This document shows, piece by piece, positions 35,960-43,979 of a stretch of 64,000 nucleotides of DNA (positions are counted from its first letter, which is position 1; each line of letters starts with the position of its first letter). The notes below the pieces were generated by a model that saw only the letters and a list, made by a program, of their open reading frames with translations, had not been told where the DNA came from and did no database searches. Where the stretch lies: contig NZ_CP162129.1 in the NCBI RefSeq assembly GCF_040834005.1, positions 1,283,501 to 1,347,500 of the forward strand, written 5' to 3'. Source of the stretch: Paenibacillus sp. PL2-23. GTDB taxonomy: Bacteria > Bacillota > Bacilli > Paenibacillales > Paenibacillaceae. A program made the position numbers and the translations under genes.

Positions 35960-36940
35960 ATGTCTATATTTAATATGCTGTTTGGCCAGAAAAGAACAAT
36001 CAAAAGTCCTGCTTTTGTTAAAGACTTTTCTAAGGTGAATGATCAACTAACTGCTCTTAATGAGCTGCTTGATAAAGTTTTTGACGGGGAAAAGAAGGAC
36101 AACATCGAGAGAGATATTAAGCTTCTTAAATACGGATTAGATGGCGAAAATAATGTTTATTTTGAACTGAAAAATTCGTTCCTCCCCATATTATGTCTGC
36201 ATGATGTAAGGGTGGCATATGAGGATTATGTCGCACAGCTTGATTTTGTGGTCATTTCTAATAAGTTTACCTGCATCTTAGAAACAAAAAAGTTGAGCGG
36301 TAATATTTCCATTGATCAAGATGGCAATTTTGTGCGAACAATAAAAAATAAGTTCGGTAAAGAGTATAAGGAAGGGATCTACAGCCCCGTTACGCAGAAT
36401 AAAAGGCATATCGATATTCTAAAGCATGTACTCTCGAAAGAGCTGAAAATTAACAACATGCCAATCCTGTCGCTTGTAGTTATGGCAAATCCTAAAACGA
36501 TAATCAAGAAGTATAAGTGTCCGGCGGAAATTGATAGAACGCTTATTAAGTATGATCAGATTAAAGCTACCTTAGAGAAATTTCAGAATGATAAAGCCAA
36601 TCTATACGATCTTCCTGAAAAGGATATGTTCGATATTGCCAATTTGCTCGTCAGATTGAACACACCGATTAATATGGATTTGGAGGCTAAGTACCAGCTT
36701 GCCATCGAAGAGTATCAGAAGAAAGGCGAAGAGCAGCTTCGTGAGGAATTGACAGCCTATCGACTTCAAACATCAAGAGCCGAGAACATAAAGGCTTACT
36801 ACATATTCAACAACGCTGAGATGGAGGATATGATTACGAAGTATCCACGAACGACAGAGGAGTTATTAGGAGTAAAGGGATTTGGTAAAGGGAAGCTGGA
36901 TAAGTATGGAGAAGCAATTTTGAATATCTTTAATTCGTGA
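35960..36940 (+). CDS. NERD domain protein with C-terminal HRDC domain
   Basis: A 326-residue protein, clearly more AT-rich than guaA. The middle carries a NERD (nuclease-related) domain: GLDGENNVYFEL (about 54-65), the acid QLDFVVISNKFTCILETKKLSG (PD-(D/E)xK-like D and E-x-K) and a following conserved block. The last about 75 residues are an HRDC domain (LTAYRLQTSRAENIKAYYIFNNAEMEDM...GVKGFGKGKLDKYGEAIL), a nucleic-acid binding module of RecQ helicases. A DNA-related, perhaps defensive role is inferred. Single gene between two near-identical terminators. Confidence 0.82.
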   Translation: MSIFNMLFGQKRTIKSPAFVKDFSKVNDQLTALNELLDKVFDGEKKDNIERDIKLLKYGLDGENNVYFELKNSFLPILCLHDVRVAYEDYVAQLDFVVISNKFTCILETKKLSGNISIDQDGNFVRTIKNKFGKEYKEGIYSPVTQNKRHIDILKHVLSKELKINNMPILSLVVMANPKTIIKKYKCPAEIDRTLIKYDQIKATLEKFQNDKANLYDLPEKDMFDIANLLVRLNTPINMDLEAKYQLAIEEYQKKGEEQLREELTAYRLQTSRAENIKAYYIFNNAEMEDMITKYPRTTEELLGVKGFGKGKLDKYGEAILNIFNS

Positions 36941-36946
36941 GGTGCA

Positions 36947-36991
36947 CCCCTTCATTTGCGTTTATCGCAGATTGAAGGGGATTTTTTTGTG
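36947..36991 (+). terminator. Terminator of the NERD-HRDC gene
   Basis: Stem CCCCTTCA..TGCG with CGCA..TGAAGGGG, then seven T. Its last 19 bases equal those of the guaA terminator. Confidence 0.82.
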
Positions 36992-37011
36992 AAAATATTT
37001 CTACACGACAT

Positions 37012-37040
37012 TTTACGAAAAATATACCAATTCATATAGG
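37012..37040 (+). promoter_or_regulatory. Possible promoter of the beta-helix protein gene
   Basis: TTTACG, 17-bp spacer, TATAGG. Weak elements; it would put the cre site about 40 bases downstream of the start point. Confidence 0.4.
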
Positions 37041-37083
37041 ATTTAAACAAGACGAAATGGCGCGATTCGACTACAGTGTTATT

Positions 37084-37097
37084 TGTAAGCGCTAACA
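37084..37097. promoter_or_regulatory. cre site (CcpA)
   Basis: TGTAAGCGCTAACA matches the catabolite-responsive element consensus at every position. It is 30 bp upstream of the ATG, suited to CcpA repression of a carbohydrate-degrading enzyme. Confidence 0.75.
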
Positions 37098-37126
37098 GTA
37101 AGCGCATTCAAAGAGAGGGAAGTGAT

Positions 37127-38119
37127 ATGATGTTCAACGTTCAACACGCTTCATTCAAGCTACGCCAAGCAGTCGTGTATACCGCTATTCTCTCGCTTGC
37201 TTTATTCGGCATTCCAACTGCCTCCCAGGCCGCATCCGTTACTTGCAGCACCGCTTCATGCCTCACATCGGCACTTGCTAATGCGCAGCCTGGCGATGTG
37301 ATCACCCTTGCAGCGGGCGTGACCTTTACGGGCAACTTTGTTGCGGCCAAGAATGGCACCGCCTCTGCCAAAATTACAATCAAAGGAGCAAGCTCCACCA
37401 ATAAGCCGATCCTGAATGGCGGCACAACCTCCAGCGGCTACGCCCTCTATGTGACCGGCGACTACTACGACATCCGCAATGTGAAGGTGACAAACGCCAA
37501 GAAGGGTATCATGCTCGACCATGCCAATAACACGTGGATCGAATATGTCGATGTGTACAACATCGGTGAAGAAGGCGTGCATTACCGGGACGGAAGCTCC
37601 AATAATGTCATCAAGAACTCCACCGTATACGATACAGGGAAGCTGAATCCCGAATACGGCGAAGGTGTATATGTAGGCTCGGACATCGGCAAATGGGGCA
37701 CCTATAAGAAAGAAACAAATAACAACCGGATTTCCTCTGTATCCTTTGGTCCCAATGTGCGGGCTGAGCATGTGGATATTAAGGAAGGCTCCTCGGGCAC
37801 CATTGTCGAGAATTGCACCTTCAACGGAACGGGCATCTCAGGCGCCAATTATGCGGACAGCTTCATTGATGTGAAGGGCAACAACGACATCATTAAGAAT
37901 AACGTCGGCTACCGCAACGGCAACAGCAAGATCGTAGATGCCTTCCAGGTGCATGAACGCGCCAGCGGCTGGGGACAGAACGCCAGCTTCACCGGCAATA
38001 CGTTATATCTCGACAACGCGACCCCATATGTCGTCAATGCCGATAACGGCGCCACGGCCACAGCCTCCGGCAACACGCGCAGCCCATCCGGCAATATGTA
38101 CAAGGGAAGCGTGAATTAA
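37127..38119 (+). CDS. Secreted right-handed beta-helix protein (pectate-lyase-like)
   Basis: A 330-residue exported protein. Signal peptide of about 33 residues ending ASQA. The mature part opens with a pair of Cys (VTCSTASCLTSALANAQPGD), LTLAAGVTFTGNF-type pattern and then parallel beta-helix coils (YYDIRNVKVTNAKKGIMLDHANNTWIEYVDVYN, NNVIKNSTVYDTG, GTIVENCTFNGTG). This is the fold and opening of polysaccharide lyase family 9-like pectate lyases and related enzymes. The exact substrate is not visible. AGAGGGAAGTG precedes the ATG and a cre site lies upstream. Confidence 0.78.
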   Translation: MMFNVQHASFKLRQAVVYTAILSLALFGIPTASQAASVTCSTASCLTSALANAQPGDVITLAAGVTFTGNFVAAKNGTASAKITIKGASSTNKPILNGGTTSSGYALYVTGDYYDIRNVKVTNAKKGIMLDHANNTWIEYVDVYNIGEEGVHYRDGSSNNVIKNSTVYDTGKLNPEYGEGVYVGSDIGKWGTYKKETNNNRISSVSFGPNVRAEHVDIKEGSSGTIVENCTFNGTGISGANYADSFIDVKGNNDIIKNNVGYRNGNSKIVDAFQVHERASGWGQNASFTGNTLYLDNATPYVVNADNGATATASGNTRSPSGNMYKGSVN

Positions 38120-38148
38120 GGATTTATTTTGGATAAAAAGTGCGGGAC

Positions 38149-38186
38149 CCTCTTATCTGTGAGCTGTTGCAGGTGGGAGGTTTTTT
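38149..38186 (+). terminator. Terminator after the beta-helix protein gene
   Basis: Stem CCTCTTATCTG / CAGGTGGGAGG (with G-U pairs and one bulge) followed by six T. Confidence 0.6.
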
Positions 38187-38357
38187 GTTTAAGGAAATCA
38201 AGTGGTTCTGGAGTGAGATGACAAGTCCGTCGAGCAGCTTATCGCTAGAAAGGCGAGCGAGAGACAAGTATACTATTGGTATACGGTCATGAAACAGAAA
38301 ACTAGTAGCTCAGGCAATAAAACTATCGCCATACCAAAAAGAAATAATGGAGGAGTT

Positions 38358-38513
38358 ATGTCTAAAGTGGTATTGTTCTTTGCTACCAAAACTGATATAG
38401 AACTAGGACTTAGCGAGGCAGAATTCGACTCTACGAAAGACGCTTGGTATAGAGCGTTCGTACAACCCGCTTCACGTACAATAATCGAGATTCAATCCAA
38501 GTACTTGCAGTGA
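38358..38513 (+). CDS. Small protein of unknown function (51 residues)
   Basis: MSKVVLFFATKTDIELGLSE starts after a very good GGAGGAG site and runs to a stop that overlaps the GTG of the next gene (GTGA). Ordered, mixed alpha/beta-looking composition, no signal peptide. I do not recognise it. The overlap suggests it is translated and couples translation to the propeller protein. The frame is open another 23 codons upstream, but only this start has a binding site. Confidence 0.55.
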   Translation: MSKVVLFFATKTDIELGLSEAEFDSTKDAWYRAFVQPASRTIIEIQSKYLQ

Positions 38514-39430
38514 AGAGAATAGTCTATTCGTTACTTGTCGTGGTTGTAATCCTCATTCTCTTCATCTCGGTCCAAGGGCTTCCCTTCCCCAGAACGGTCG
38601 ATGGTGATTTCGTATTCATCACAAAGAGTGCACAATTGGTCCGCTGGTCACCTGATGGTAACCAACTGGCTCTTCTGAATGAATCCGAGCACTTGATTGT
38701 GGCGGATGTTAAGGATCGGATCAAATTCCGGAACATCCATGAGTCTGGGTTTATCTTCTCTAATGCAGCCTGGGATCCGGAGGGGACTAAACTTTATTAC
38801 TTCGAGACACCTTATGACGATTATGACGGTGTAACAGGCGACAGTCAGCTGCGCGTCATTGATGTCCAGTCGAAGCAGGAATCCATCATTCATCCGCAAC
38901 AATTCTACGTAGCAGGTGATGTGGATTTTTCGCCATACGATGGGAAACTGTACTTCCAGAGCACGGCACAAGGGAGCCGTGAAAGTGTCATCATGTCCTA
39001 TGACTTTCGAACGGATGCTTATACGGATATAACCACCCCGCTCAGCATTAAGGTGACTACAGGGAGCAGGCTATCTAGAGATGGCAAGTGGCTATTCATC
39101 AATGAATCTCTCGGGAACGGTAATGGTCATCGAGGAATCATCCTGGACCTCGAATCGGGGAGAAGATGGACAATCAGCGACCACTACCTGCAGAGTCCGA
39201 CCTGGTCCCCGGACAAGAAGTGGATCGCATATGCAAGAGATCACGAGGTCTTTCTCATTCCAACCGATCGCATCGACGTTGGGACGCGTATCTTGGAGGA
39301 CCATTACGTAACGGGACTAGACTGGTCCCCTAAGGGAGACAGAATCGTCTTCTATACAGGAACCAATATCCGGATCGATAGCTCCAAGGCCTATCTGATG
39401 CGAGTACCCGATGCTTATTTGCCTTGCTAA
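38510..39430 (+). CDS. Membrane-anchored TolB-like beta-propeller protein
   Basis: A 306-residue protein with an N-terminal signal/anchor helix (about 5-23) and repeated propeller blades of the TolB/WD40-like type: LVRWSPDGNQLALLNESEHL, AWDPEGTKLYYF, DFSPYDGKLYFQS, RLSRDGKWLFI, TWSPDKKWIAYARDHEVF and DWSPKGDRIVFYTGTN. The repeat is W-S-P-D/K-G-x-x-hydrophobic. Function unknown; such proteins usually bind other proteins at the cell surface. Starts with GTG overlapping the upstream small ORF by 4 bp. Confidence 0.72.
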   Translation: MKRIVYSLLVVVVILILFISVQGLPFPRTVDGDFVFITKSAQLVRWSPDGNQLALLNESEHLIVADVKDRIKFRNIHESGFIFSNAAWDPEGTKLYYFETPYDDYDGVTGDSQLRVIDVQSKQESIIHPQQFYVAGDVDFSPYDGKLYFQSTAQGSRESVIMSYDFRTDAYTDITTPLSIKVTTGSRLSRDGKWLFINESLGNGNGHRGIILDLESGRRWTISDHYLQSPTWSPDKKWIAYARDHEVFLIPTDRIDVGTRILEDHYVTGLDWSPKGDRIVFYTGTNIRIDSSKAYLMRVPDAYLPC

Positions 39431-39530
39431 ATTAGGACATGATTCCCAATTGTACCTAGAGAACTGAACAGGAAGAGCCATGAGGCATGTTGTGAAAAGT
39501 CTATGTTTGTTATTCCTTATTCCTGCATAC

Positions 39531-39559
39531 TTGTATAAATATTCAAAATCTAATACTAT
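39531..39559 (+). promoter_or_regulatory. Possible promoter
   Basis: TTGTAT, 17-bp spacer, TACTAT, about 90 bp before the secreted protein gene. Confidence 0.4.
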
Positions 39560-39647
39560 TATCTAGTATCCCGTGCCAAGCTGCTAACTAGACAAATCAT
39601 ATGTACGCATAGATACCTATTCAAATACTTTGAGGAGGTTTTTTTGC

Positions 39648-41009
39648 TTGAAAAAAAGATTGTCTATTGTCCTCGCTTTCACTCTGCTTCTGACGTCCAT
39701 GCTCTCTGGCGCGGCCGTCGCTGCACCCAAAAAAACAGATGCAACCTTCAACCTGGCCTTACAAGCGCTGATGGGCAAAGACAACACGGAATTGACGATG
39801 CAAGTCTATTCGAATACTGGAGACTATATGCCTCCACAAGAGCTCAAGAAGGTAGAGCTTGAGGTCTATGACACGATTACCGGCAAGAAGGTAATAGATA
39901 AGAAATTTAAGAATGTATCCAATTATCCCAATATTGCTGCGCTCACTTTAAACAATATAAAGCGCCATCAAGTTGTCAATACGAAGATTACATTCAAGCA
40001 TGATGAGCTTAAGGGTGAGCAGACACTAACTGGGGAAACGCAGGTGCTTCTTCGTCCCGACCTAGTGCTAGACGATCTGCAAGCGCCTTCCCATATAGCT
40101 CCTAATGAGCAGTTTATAGTAACCGCGGACTTGAAAGAGCTGAATGGTGATCTAGGCGATGCGGCGCGGGTCGATGTCGTATTCGATGGTGTGGTGCTGG
40201 GCACGCTGAACGAAGTGTATGCAGCCAAAGGCGGAGTCACACCAATTGCGATTCCAGTATCCTTGAAATATCCTGGAACGTACCCGATGCAGCTGAAGAT
40301 CATCAAAACCGGTATTCCGCAATACGATACGTCGAATGATGTGCTCGACTTCACTGTTACCGTTGAGGAGAAGCAGCAGACTAATCCGTTAACGGATTAC
40401 TCCGTGCAATATGACTATTCACCAAGCTATGCGCAGCACCTACGCGAATGGGTGAATGGAAGCTTGTTCTATGCCTATGACTATGAGCCTGCCAGCTTTG
40501 AGTCATTCAGTATGAATGCCCAGGTACCAGGCGATATGCTTAATGGCGGAAGCATGACGGTTAGCCTTCAGGGCGCTGGAGGAGGCTCGTACAGCTTTAC
40601 AGTGCCCGTTCTTACAGCGAAGGAAGAGGCGAGCATGTACAATCCGTTCAACTATGAGGATCGTAACAGCGGTTTAATGGTTACGGTCTACCCTAACCCT
40701 GGCGGTCCAGATGTGGTCAGCCTTACCAAAAACGCCGGCTTCTATGAGCAAAGTTACTTCACTGAAGGGACTTGGCAGCAGTTATCTTATGCTGAGGGCG
40801 AATTTGCGCTGAACGAAAAGGATTCAGTCGCCTTCACGATCTCCATCACGAACAACACAGGCGAGACCTTCAGCCTGTCGGATGTCATATCTCTCGACTA
40901 TTCGCCAACACAATATGACGACACGTGGAATTATCAGAGCAACACAACTCATTCCTGGGGCTTCATGGACAAGTATGCAGGCTTCGTGTCCTCTTATGTG
41001 AATTGGTAA
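39648..41009 (+). CDS. Secreted protein of unknown function
   Basis: A 453-residue exported protein. TTG start 9 bases after GAGGAGG; the signal peptide (KKRLSIVLAFTLLLTSMLSGAAVA) ends at about residue 26. The mature part looks all-beta: an N-terminal region of immunoglobulin-like strands with periodic ELTMQVYSN, VELEVYDTITGKKV and LKIIKTGIPQYDTSNDV, and a C-terminal beta-rich domain containing AFTISITNNTGETFSLSDV. No SLH, sortase or catalytic motif can be seen. I do not recognise a family. Followed by a terminator. Confidence 0.65.
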   Translation: MKKRLSIVLAFTLLLTSMLSGAAVAAPKKTDATFNLALQALMGKDNTELTMQVYSNTGDYMPPQELKKVELEVYDTITGKKVIDKKFKNVSNYPNIAALTLNNIKRHQVVNTKITFKHDELKGEQTLTGETQVLLRPDLVLDDLQAPSHIAPNEQFIVTADLKELNGDLGDAARVDVVFDGVVLGTLNEVYAAKGGVTPIAIPVSLKYPGTYPMQLKIIKTGIPQYDTSNDVLDFTVTVEEKQQTNPLTDYSVQYDYSPSYAQHLREWVNGSLFYAYDYEPASFESFSMNAQVPGDMLNGGSMTVSLQGAGGGSYSFTVPVLTAKEEASMYNPFNYEDRNSGLMVTVYPNPGGPDVVSLTKNAGFYEQSYFTEGTWQQLSYAEGEFALNEKDSVAFTISITNNTGETFSLSDVISLDYSPTQYDDTWNYQSNTTHSWGFMDKYAGFVSSYVNW

Positions 41010-41052
41010 CATAGTAAGGTTGGGTATCAAACGGACTCGGAAAATACTGAAT

Positions 41053-41092
41053 TTAAAACCTTGATTGGCTTAGTGCCTATCAAGGTTTTTTC
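41053..41092 (+). terminator. Terminator (repeat form A)
   Basis: Stem AACCTTGAT/ATCAAGGTT with loop TGGCTTAGTGCCT, then TTTTTTC. Nearly the same sequence recurs at 43,760. Confidence 0.85.
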
Positions 41093-41109
41093 TTTGAACC
41101 TGAATTACG

Positions 41110-41282
41110 AAAGTAAAGCTACATAAAAATATGAAAAGGTACCCTGATATTTGGTAGAATGGTGTTTGTTGGAACAACATCACCCAAAGAGAGGGGCACC
41201 TTTAAGGTGAAGTTTATCAGAAAACGATCCGTTATCACGTAAACAAAATAAAGATAAATAAAATAAATGAGGAGTGACATAG
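41110..41282. other. Non-coding stretch before the ORF remnant
   Basis: AT-rich sequence without a gene. Text around 41,140-41,215 (a terminal-repeat-like GGTACCCTGATATTTGG, then GAGAGGGGCACC and a GTG followed by a few codons and a stop) could be the 5' fragment of an insertion sequence. This could not be confirmed by eye. Confidence 0.25.
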
Positions 41283-41427
41283 TTGGACAACCAGATCATC
41301 TATGAGTTGAATTGGACTAGGGAACAATTGTGGAAGGGATGGATATGTGGTCTATCGGGTAGGCAAAGCCATTATTGGAGCTAAATTGCCATTATTTTCC
41401 CTCCATGAAAAAGCAGTAAATGCATAG
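41283..41427 (+). pseudogene. Frameshifted small ORF remnant
   Basis: A TTG start 12 bases after GAGGAG opens MDNQIIYELNWTREQLWKGW. This frame stops at 41384, while the +1 frame continues sensibly with GYVVYRVGKAIIGAKLPLFS to a stop at 41427. The join lies near 41,340. The likely intact product would be about 47 residues. I do not recognise it; either a one-base slip or chance could explain the pattern. Confidence 0.35.
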
Positions 41428-41463
41428 GAGTTCCGTCAGTATTAGTCACGGAGCTCCTATGCA
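41420..41463. terminator. Bidirectional terminator
   Basis: Stem TGCATAGGAGTTCCGT / ACGGAGCTCCTATGCA (16 bp with one G-U) around an 11-base loop, between the remnant and the end of the minus-strand gene. Confidence 0.65.
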
Positions 41464-41469
41464 AATGGT

Positions 41470-42354
41470 TTATTCGACTAATCTGTGAATAGGATTTCCG
41501 TAGAACTCCAAAGGGGTCACCTGTTCGAGATTAGGCGGGAACAGTGGAGACAAGAACGCTCGAAGCTCTCTGAGCTGATCGTCGGAGTAGTTGTTAATAT
41601 CGGCGCTAAGCTGAAGCTGTACACCAGACGGCCATCGTTTCTGCGAGAAGCATGGAGCGTGTTCTGTTATGTAATCGAGCCCCCCCAGGCTGGCGATATG
41701 GAGTTCACTCAGGAAATTCATCCAGAAGTAGCCCTTGACATGATGTCTGTAACCAGGCTTACTGAACGGAGGGATTTTATAGTAGTTTTCAAAAGGTGTC
41801 ATCATAGGGCTAGACCCGGCAATAGTCTCGTATGTTATAAATCCGGTAACCCCTCTTGAAATGGATAGTGCTCGTTCAAACAGGACTATGAATTTTTGCT
41901 GAATGTCCTGCGGGATGTGCCCCCCTAGTACTCTGTCACTTAGTGAAAAACCTATTCCATTCGGATAATTATATAATTCCTGAGACCGGGTGGGGAAATT
42001 AGAAGCATAATTGCAAGAGATGCCCAAGCAGAAATCCTGAGGATAGGTGGCTGGCGGAGCGTCTTCGTCGTAATGGGGATCATCATCCCATTCATAGTAG
42101 TCGATAATCAGCAGTTGTACAAGCTCTTGGTTCAGCAACATTTTATAAACCTTATTGATGTTTTTTTCGTTATAGAGCATTCTCTGCGAGCGGTGATTGG
42201 TTTTCTCCAGTTCGATCACGAGTCCCTTCTTCAAATAAGGCACGAAGGCGATCAGTATATCGTTGATGAACGGGACAAGAGAACTCCCGCGGTCAGATAA
42301 ACTTTCGTAAGTCGTTACATGCAGACAAATGGCTTTTGAAAACAAGATATCCAA
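41470..42354 (-). CDS. Unrecognised protein, possibly immunity-protein-like
   Basis: A 295-residue soluble protein with no signal peptide or membrane segment. Rich in Tyr, Asp and Pro, with an acidic patch (DYYEWDDDPHYDEDAPP) and a later block KGYFWMNFLSELHIASLGGLDYI. The latter recalls the W..(F/Y)L...h...GG pattern of type VI-like immunity families (DUF3396/Imm52), but this is only an impression. AAGGAG fits the TTG at 42354; a GTG nine bases upstream overlaps the binding site. It stands among ORF remnants in an AT-rich stretch. Function unknown. Confidence 0.5.
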   Translation of the reverse strand: MDILFSKAICLHVTTYESLSDRGSSLVPFINDILIAFVPYLKKGLVIELEKTNHRSQRMLYNEKNINKVYKMLLNQELVQLLIIDYYEWDDDPHYDEDAPPATYPQDFCLGISCNYASNFPTRSQELYNYPNGIGFSLSDRVLGGHIPQDIQQKFIVLFERALSISRGVTGFITYETIAGSSPMMTPFENYYKIPPFSKPGYRHHVKGYFWMNFLSELHIASLGGLDYITEHAPCFSQKRWPSGVQLQLSADINNYSDDQLRELRAFLSPLFPPNLEQVTPLEFYGNPIHRLVE

Positions 42355-42579
42355 ACAGACCACTCCTTCTTATATTTCTTCGCAGGCAGATTACATAGGA
42401 TACAATCAATAATGCGATATTGAAACGACGAAAAAACTTGAATGGAATCAAGGATATAATACCATGAAATAACAATTTTTACGATAAGCATGGCCGAAAG
42501 AACGTCAACAGCTACCATGCTCTCAGGCAAGTTCTCTCAGCTAAATCGGATTTCGAAAAAACGGAAACAGGAGGACAAA

Positions 42580-42850
42580 ATGACATCTATCGCCTATCAA
42601 GGCATGGCGCAATCAGCCGTTTATGTCCATGCCACCAATGAAAAGGTACGGGAATTCGCGCTTGCACATGGATGGAACGCGTCATATAGTTATGGACAAG
42701 TTATATCAGAGGGGACTTCGAGTAAAATACCCTTCCGTATTCACAGAAAGCCATGACTTATCCCCATATGAATTTATGGAAGCGGTCAAGCTAGAGAGGG
42801 CCAATGAGGAAAAAAATGTTAGCAAAAGAGAGAAAGTTTGTCGAAACTAA
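42580..42850 (+). pseudogene. Frameshifted small gene
   Basis: An ideal AGGAGG site precedes ATG and MTSIAYQGMAQSAVYVHATN... continues to about ...FALAHGWNASYS. The sense then moves to the other frame, MDKLYQRGLRVKYPSVFTES followed by HDLSPYEFMEAVKLERANEEKN. In the first frame the text becomes unconvincing (SSKIPFRIHRKP, stop 42756). The change point is near 42,685. One indel would restore a protein of about 90 residues. It could instead be two overlapping ORFs. Family not recognised. Confidence 0.5.
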
Positions 42851-42969
42851 TCCAGGTCCTCCAAATAAAGAGCCTTGTGCAGTCGTTAGGTGAGGGTAAC
42901 AACTCAACGCTAAGAATTGAAGCGATATGTGTTATAATTTAGGTACACGCAACCAGATTTTCACAAGTA

Positions 42970-43059
42970 ATGATCCAGCAATCCGAAGATGATATCAGGC
43001 AAGGTAAGATTATTACGACGAACGAAATCATCGAGCAGATAAGAAAAGGTGAACTATAG
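42970..43059 (+). CDS. Very short ORF resembling the tail of an antitoxin
   Basis: MIQQSEDDIRQGKIITTNEI plus IEQIRKGEL, 29 residues. The word ...xxDIRxGKIxTxxEIxE is like the C-terminus of Phd/YefM-type antitoxins, so this may be the last part of a decayed antitoxin gene. TATAAT at 42933-42938 precedes it but no clear ribosome binding site is present. Confidence 0.35.
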   Translation: MIQQSEDDIRQGKIITTNEIIEQIRKGEL

Positions 43060-43101
43060 ATAGGTTGTAAAAAGATAAAAATCCGAAGGAGGTAGATCCA
43101 A

Positions 43102-43671
43102 GTGTCGAATCCGGATGAGAAAAAGCAGCACACGTATCAAGATTGGTTGTTATGGGATGGAGCATGGGAATTAATTAACGGCAAGCCATATAACATGTCA
43201 CCGGCTCCAACAGCCCTTCACCAGTTCGTTATAGGAGAGCTGCATTTCGCACTTCGAACGCACTTGCAGAATCGGAGCTGCTATGTGTTTGTCGCTCCGT
43301 TCGACGTATTCTTCAGCGAGAGCGATCAATATAATACACCTGACCATGTTACGCAGCCGGACCTGTCGGTGGTGTGCTCCAAGAATCAGATCTCCAAGAA
43401 CGGCTGTCACGGCGCTCCGACGATGATTATAGAAGTATTGTCGCCATCAACAGCGCTTAAGGATTACAATGAGAAGTTCAATCTATATGAGAAGTATGGC
43501 GTTCAAGAATATTGGATCGTCGATCCCGGCAATCGCACGGTTCATGTGTATGCGCTGCAGGATGGCGTGTATCAGGTACGCGACTTATATACAGAGCAAG
43601 ATAACGTGCGGTCGAATGTGTTCAAGGATTTTCAAATATCGCTTGGCAAGCTGTTTAACTTGGAAGCCTAA
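43102..43671 (+). CDS. Uma2 family endonuclease-like protein (DUF820)
   Basis: A 189-residue protein of the Uma2/DUF820 family, which has a PD-(D/E)xK nuclease fold. Visible landmarks: WELINGKPYNMSPAPTALHQ, QPDLSVVCSKNQ (the PD), APTMIIEVLSPSTALKDYNEKFNLYEKYGVQEYWIVDP (E-x-L and K). The family often expands greatly in genomes and its biological role is unsettled. GAAGGAGG precedes the GTG start. Followed by two terminators. Confidence 0.88.
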   Translation: MSNPDEKKQHTYQDWLLWDGAWELINGKPYNMSPAPTALHQFVIGELHFALRTHLQNRSCYVFVAPFDVFFSESDQYNTPDHVTQPDLSVVCSKNQISKNGCHGAPTMIIEVLSPSTALKDYNEKFNLYEKYGVQEYWIVDPGNRTVHVYALQDGVYQVRDLYTEQDNVRSNVFKDFQISLGKLFNLEA

Positions 43672-43677
43672 TACGAT

Positions 43678-43709
43678 AAAGCCGATTCCTGTGGGAATCG
43701 GTTTTTTTC
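43678..43709 (+). terminator. Terminator of the Uma2 gene
   Basis: Stem CCGATTCC/GGAATCGG with a 4-base loop and seven T. Confidence 0.87.
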
Positions 43710-43756
43710 TGCTCCATTAAGCGCTCGAATATCTGGGAACGTAGTTTTGGTTACTT

Positions 43757-43798
43757 CATAACCTTGATTGGCTAAACGCCTTTCAAGGTTTTTTTTTC
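43757..43798 (+). terminator. Second terminator (repeat form B)
   Basis: AACCTTGATTGGCTAAACGC, then CTTTCAAGG and a run of T. The same word with small changes as the terminator at 41,057. It follows no gene directly. Confidence 0.75.
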
Positions 43799-43931
43799 AA
43801 CCGCTATCAATCACGGATAAAATAGCGCCATCGCGTTTGTTGGGTGAAAATTGAGAAATGAACTCATGAATAATCACTAAATTTATATATTTTCAACAAA
43901 AAATCTTCACAATACACAAATTAATTATTTA
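43799..43931. other. AT-rich non-coding region
   Basis: No gene seen. Very A/T-rich sequence leading into the promoter of the phosphoesterase operon. An isolated TTCACA at 43906 is not in register with the direct repeats further on. Confidence 0.4.
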
Positions 43932-43959
43932 TTAACATTAACAAATCATTAACTTTACA
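43932..43959 (+). promoter_or_regulatory. PhoP-box-like direct repeats
   Basis: TTAACA (43932), TTAACA (43938), TTAACT (43949) and TTTACA (43954). The second and third are 11 bp apart, the spacing of PhoP boxes in Bacillus. The cluster ends 20 bp before the -35. A functional PhoP site is inferred only. Confidence 0.4.
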
Positions 43960-43979
43960 AATAAATAACTATATTAATC

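Noticed and set aside
41130..41220. Insertion sequence 5' end
   Set aside because: The text looks like an IS start, but no transposase reading frame follows and no second end can be found. Kept only as a low-confidence note.
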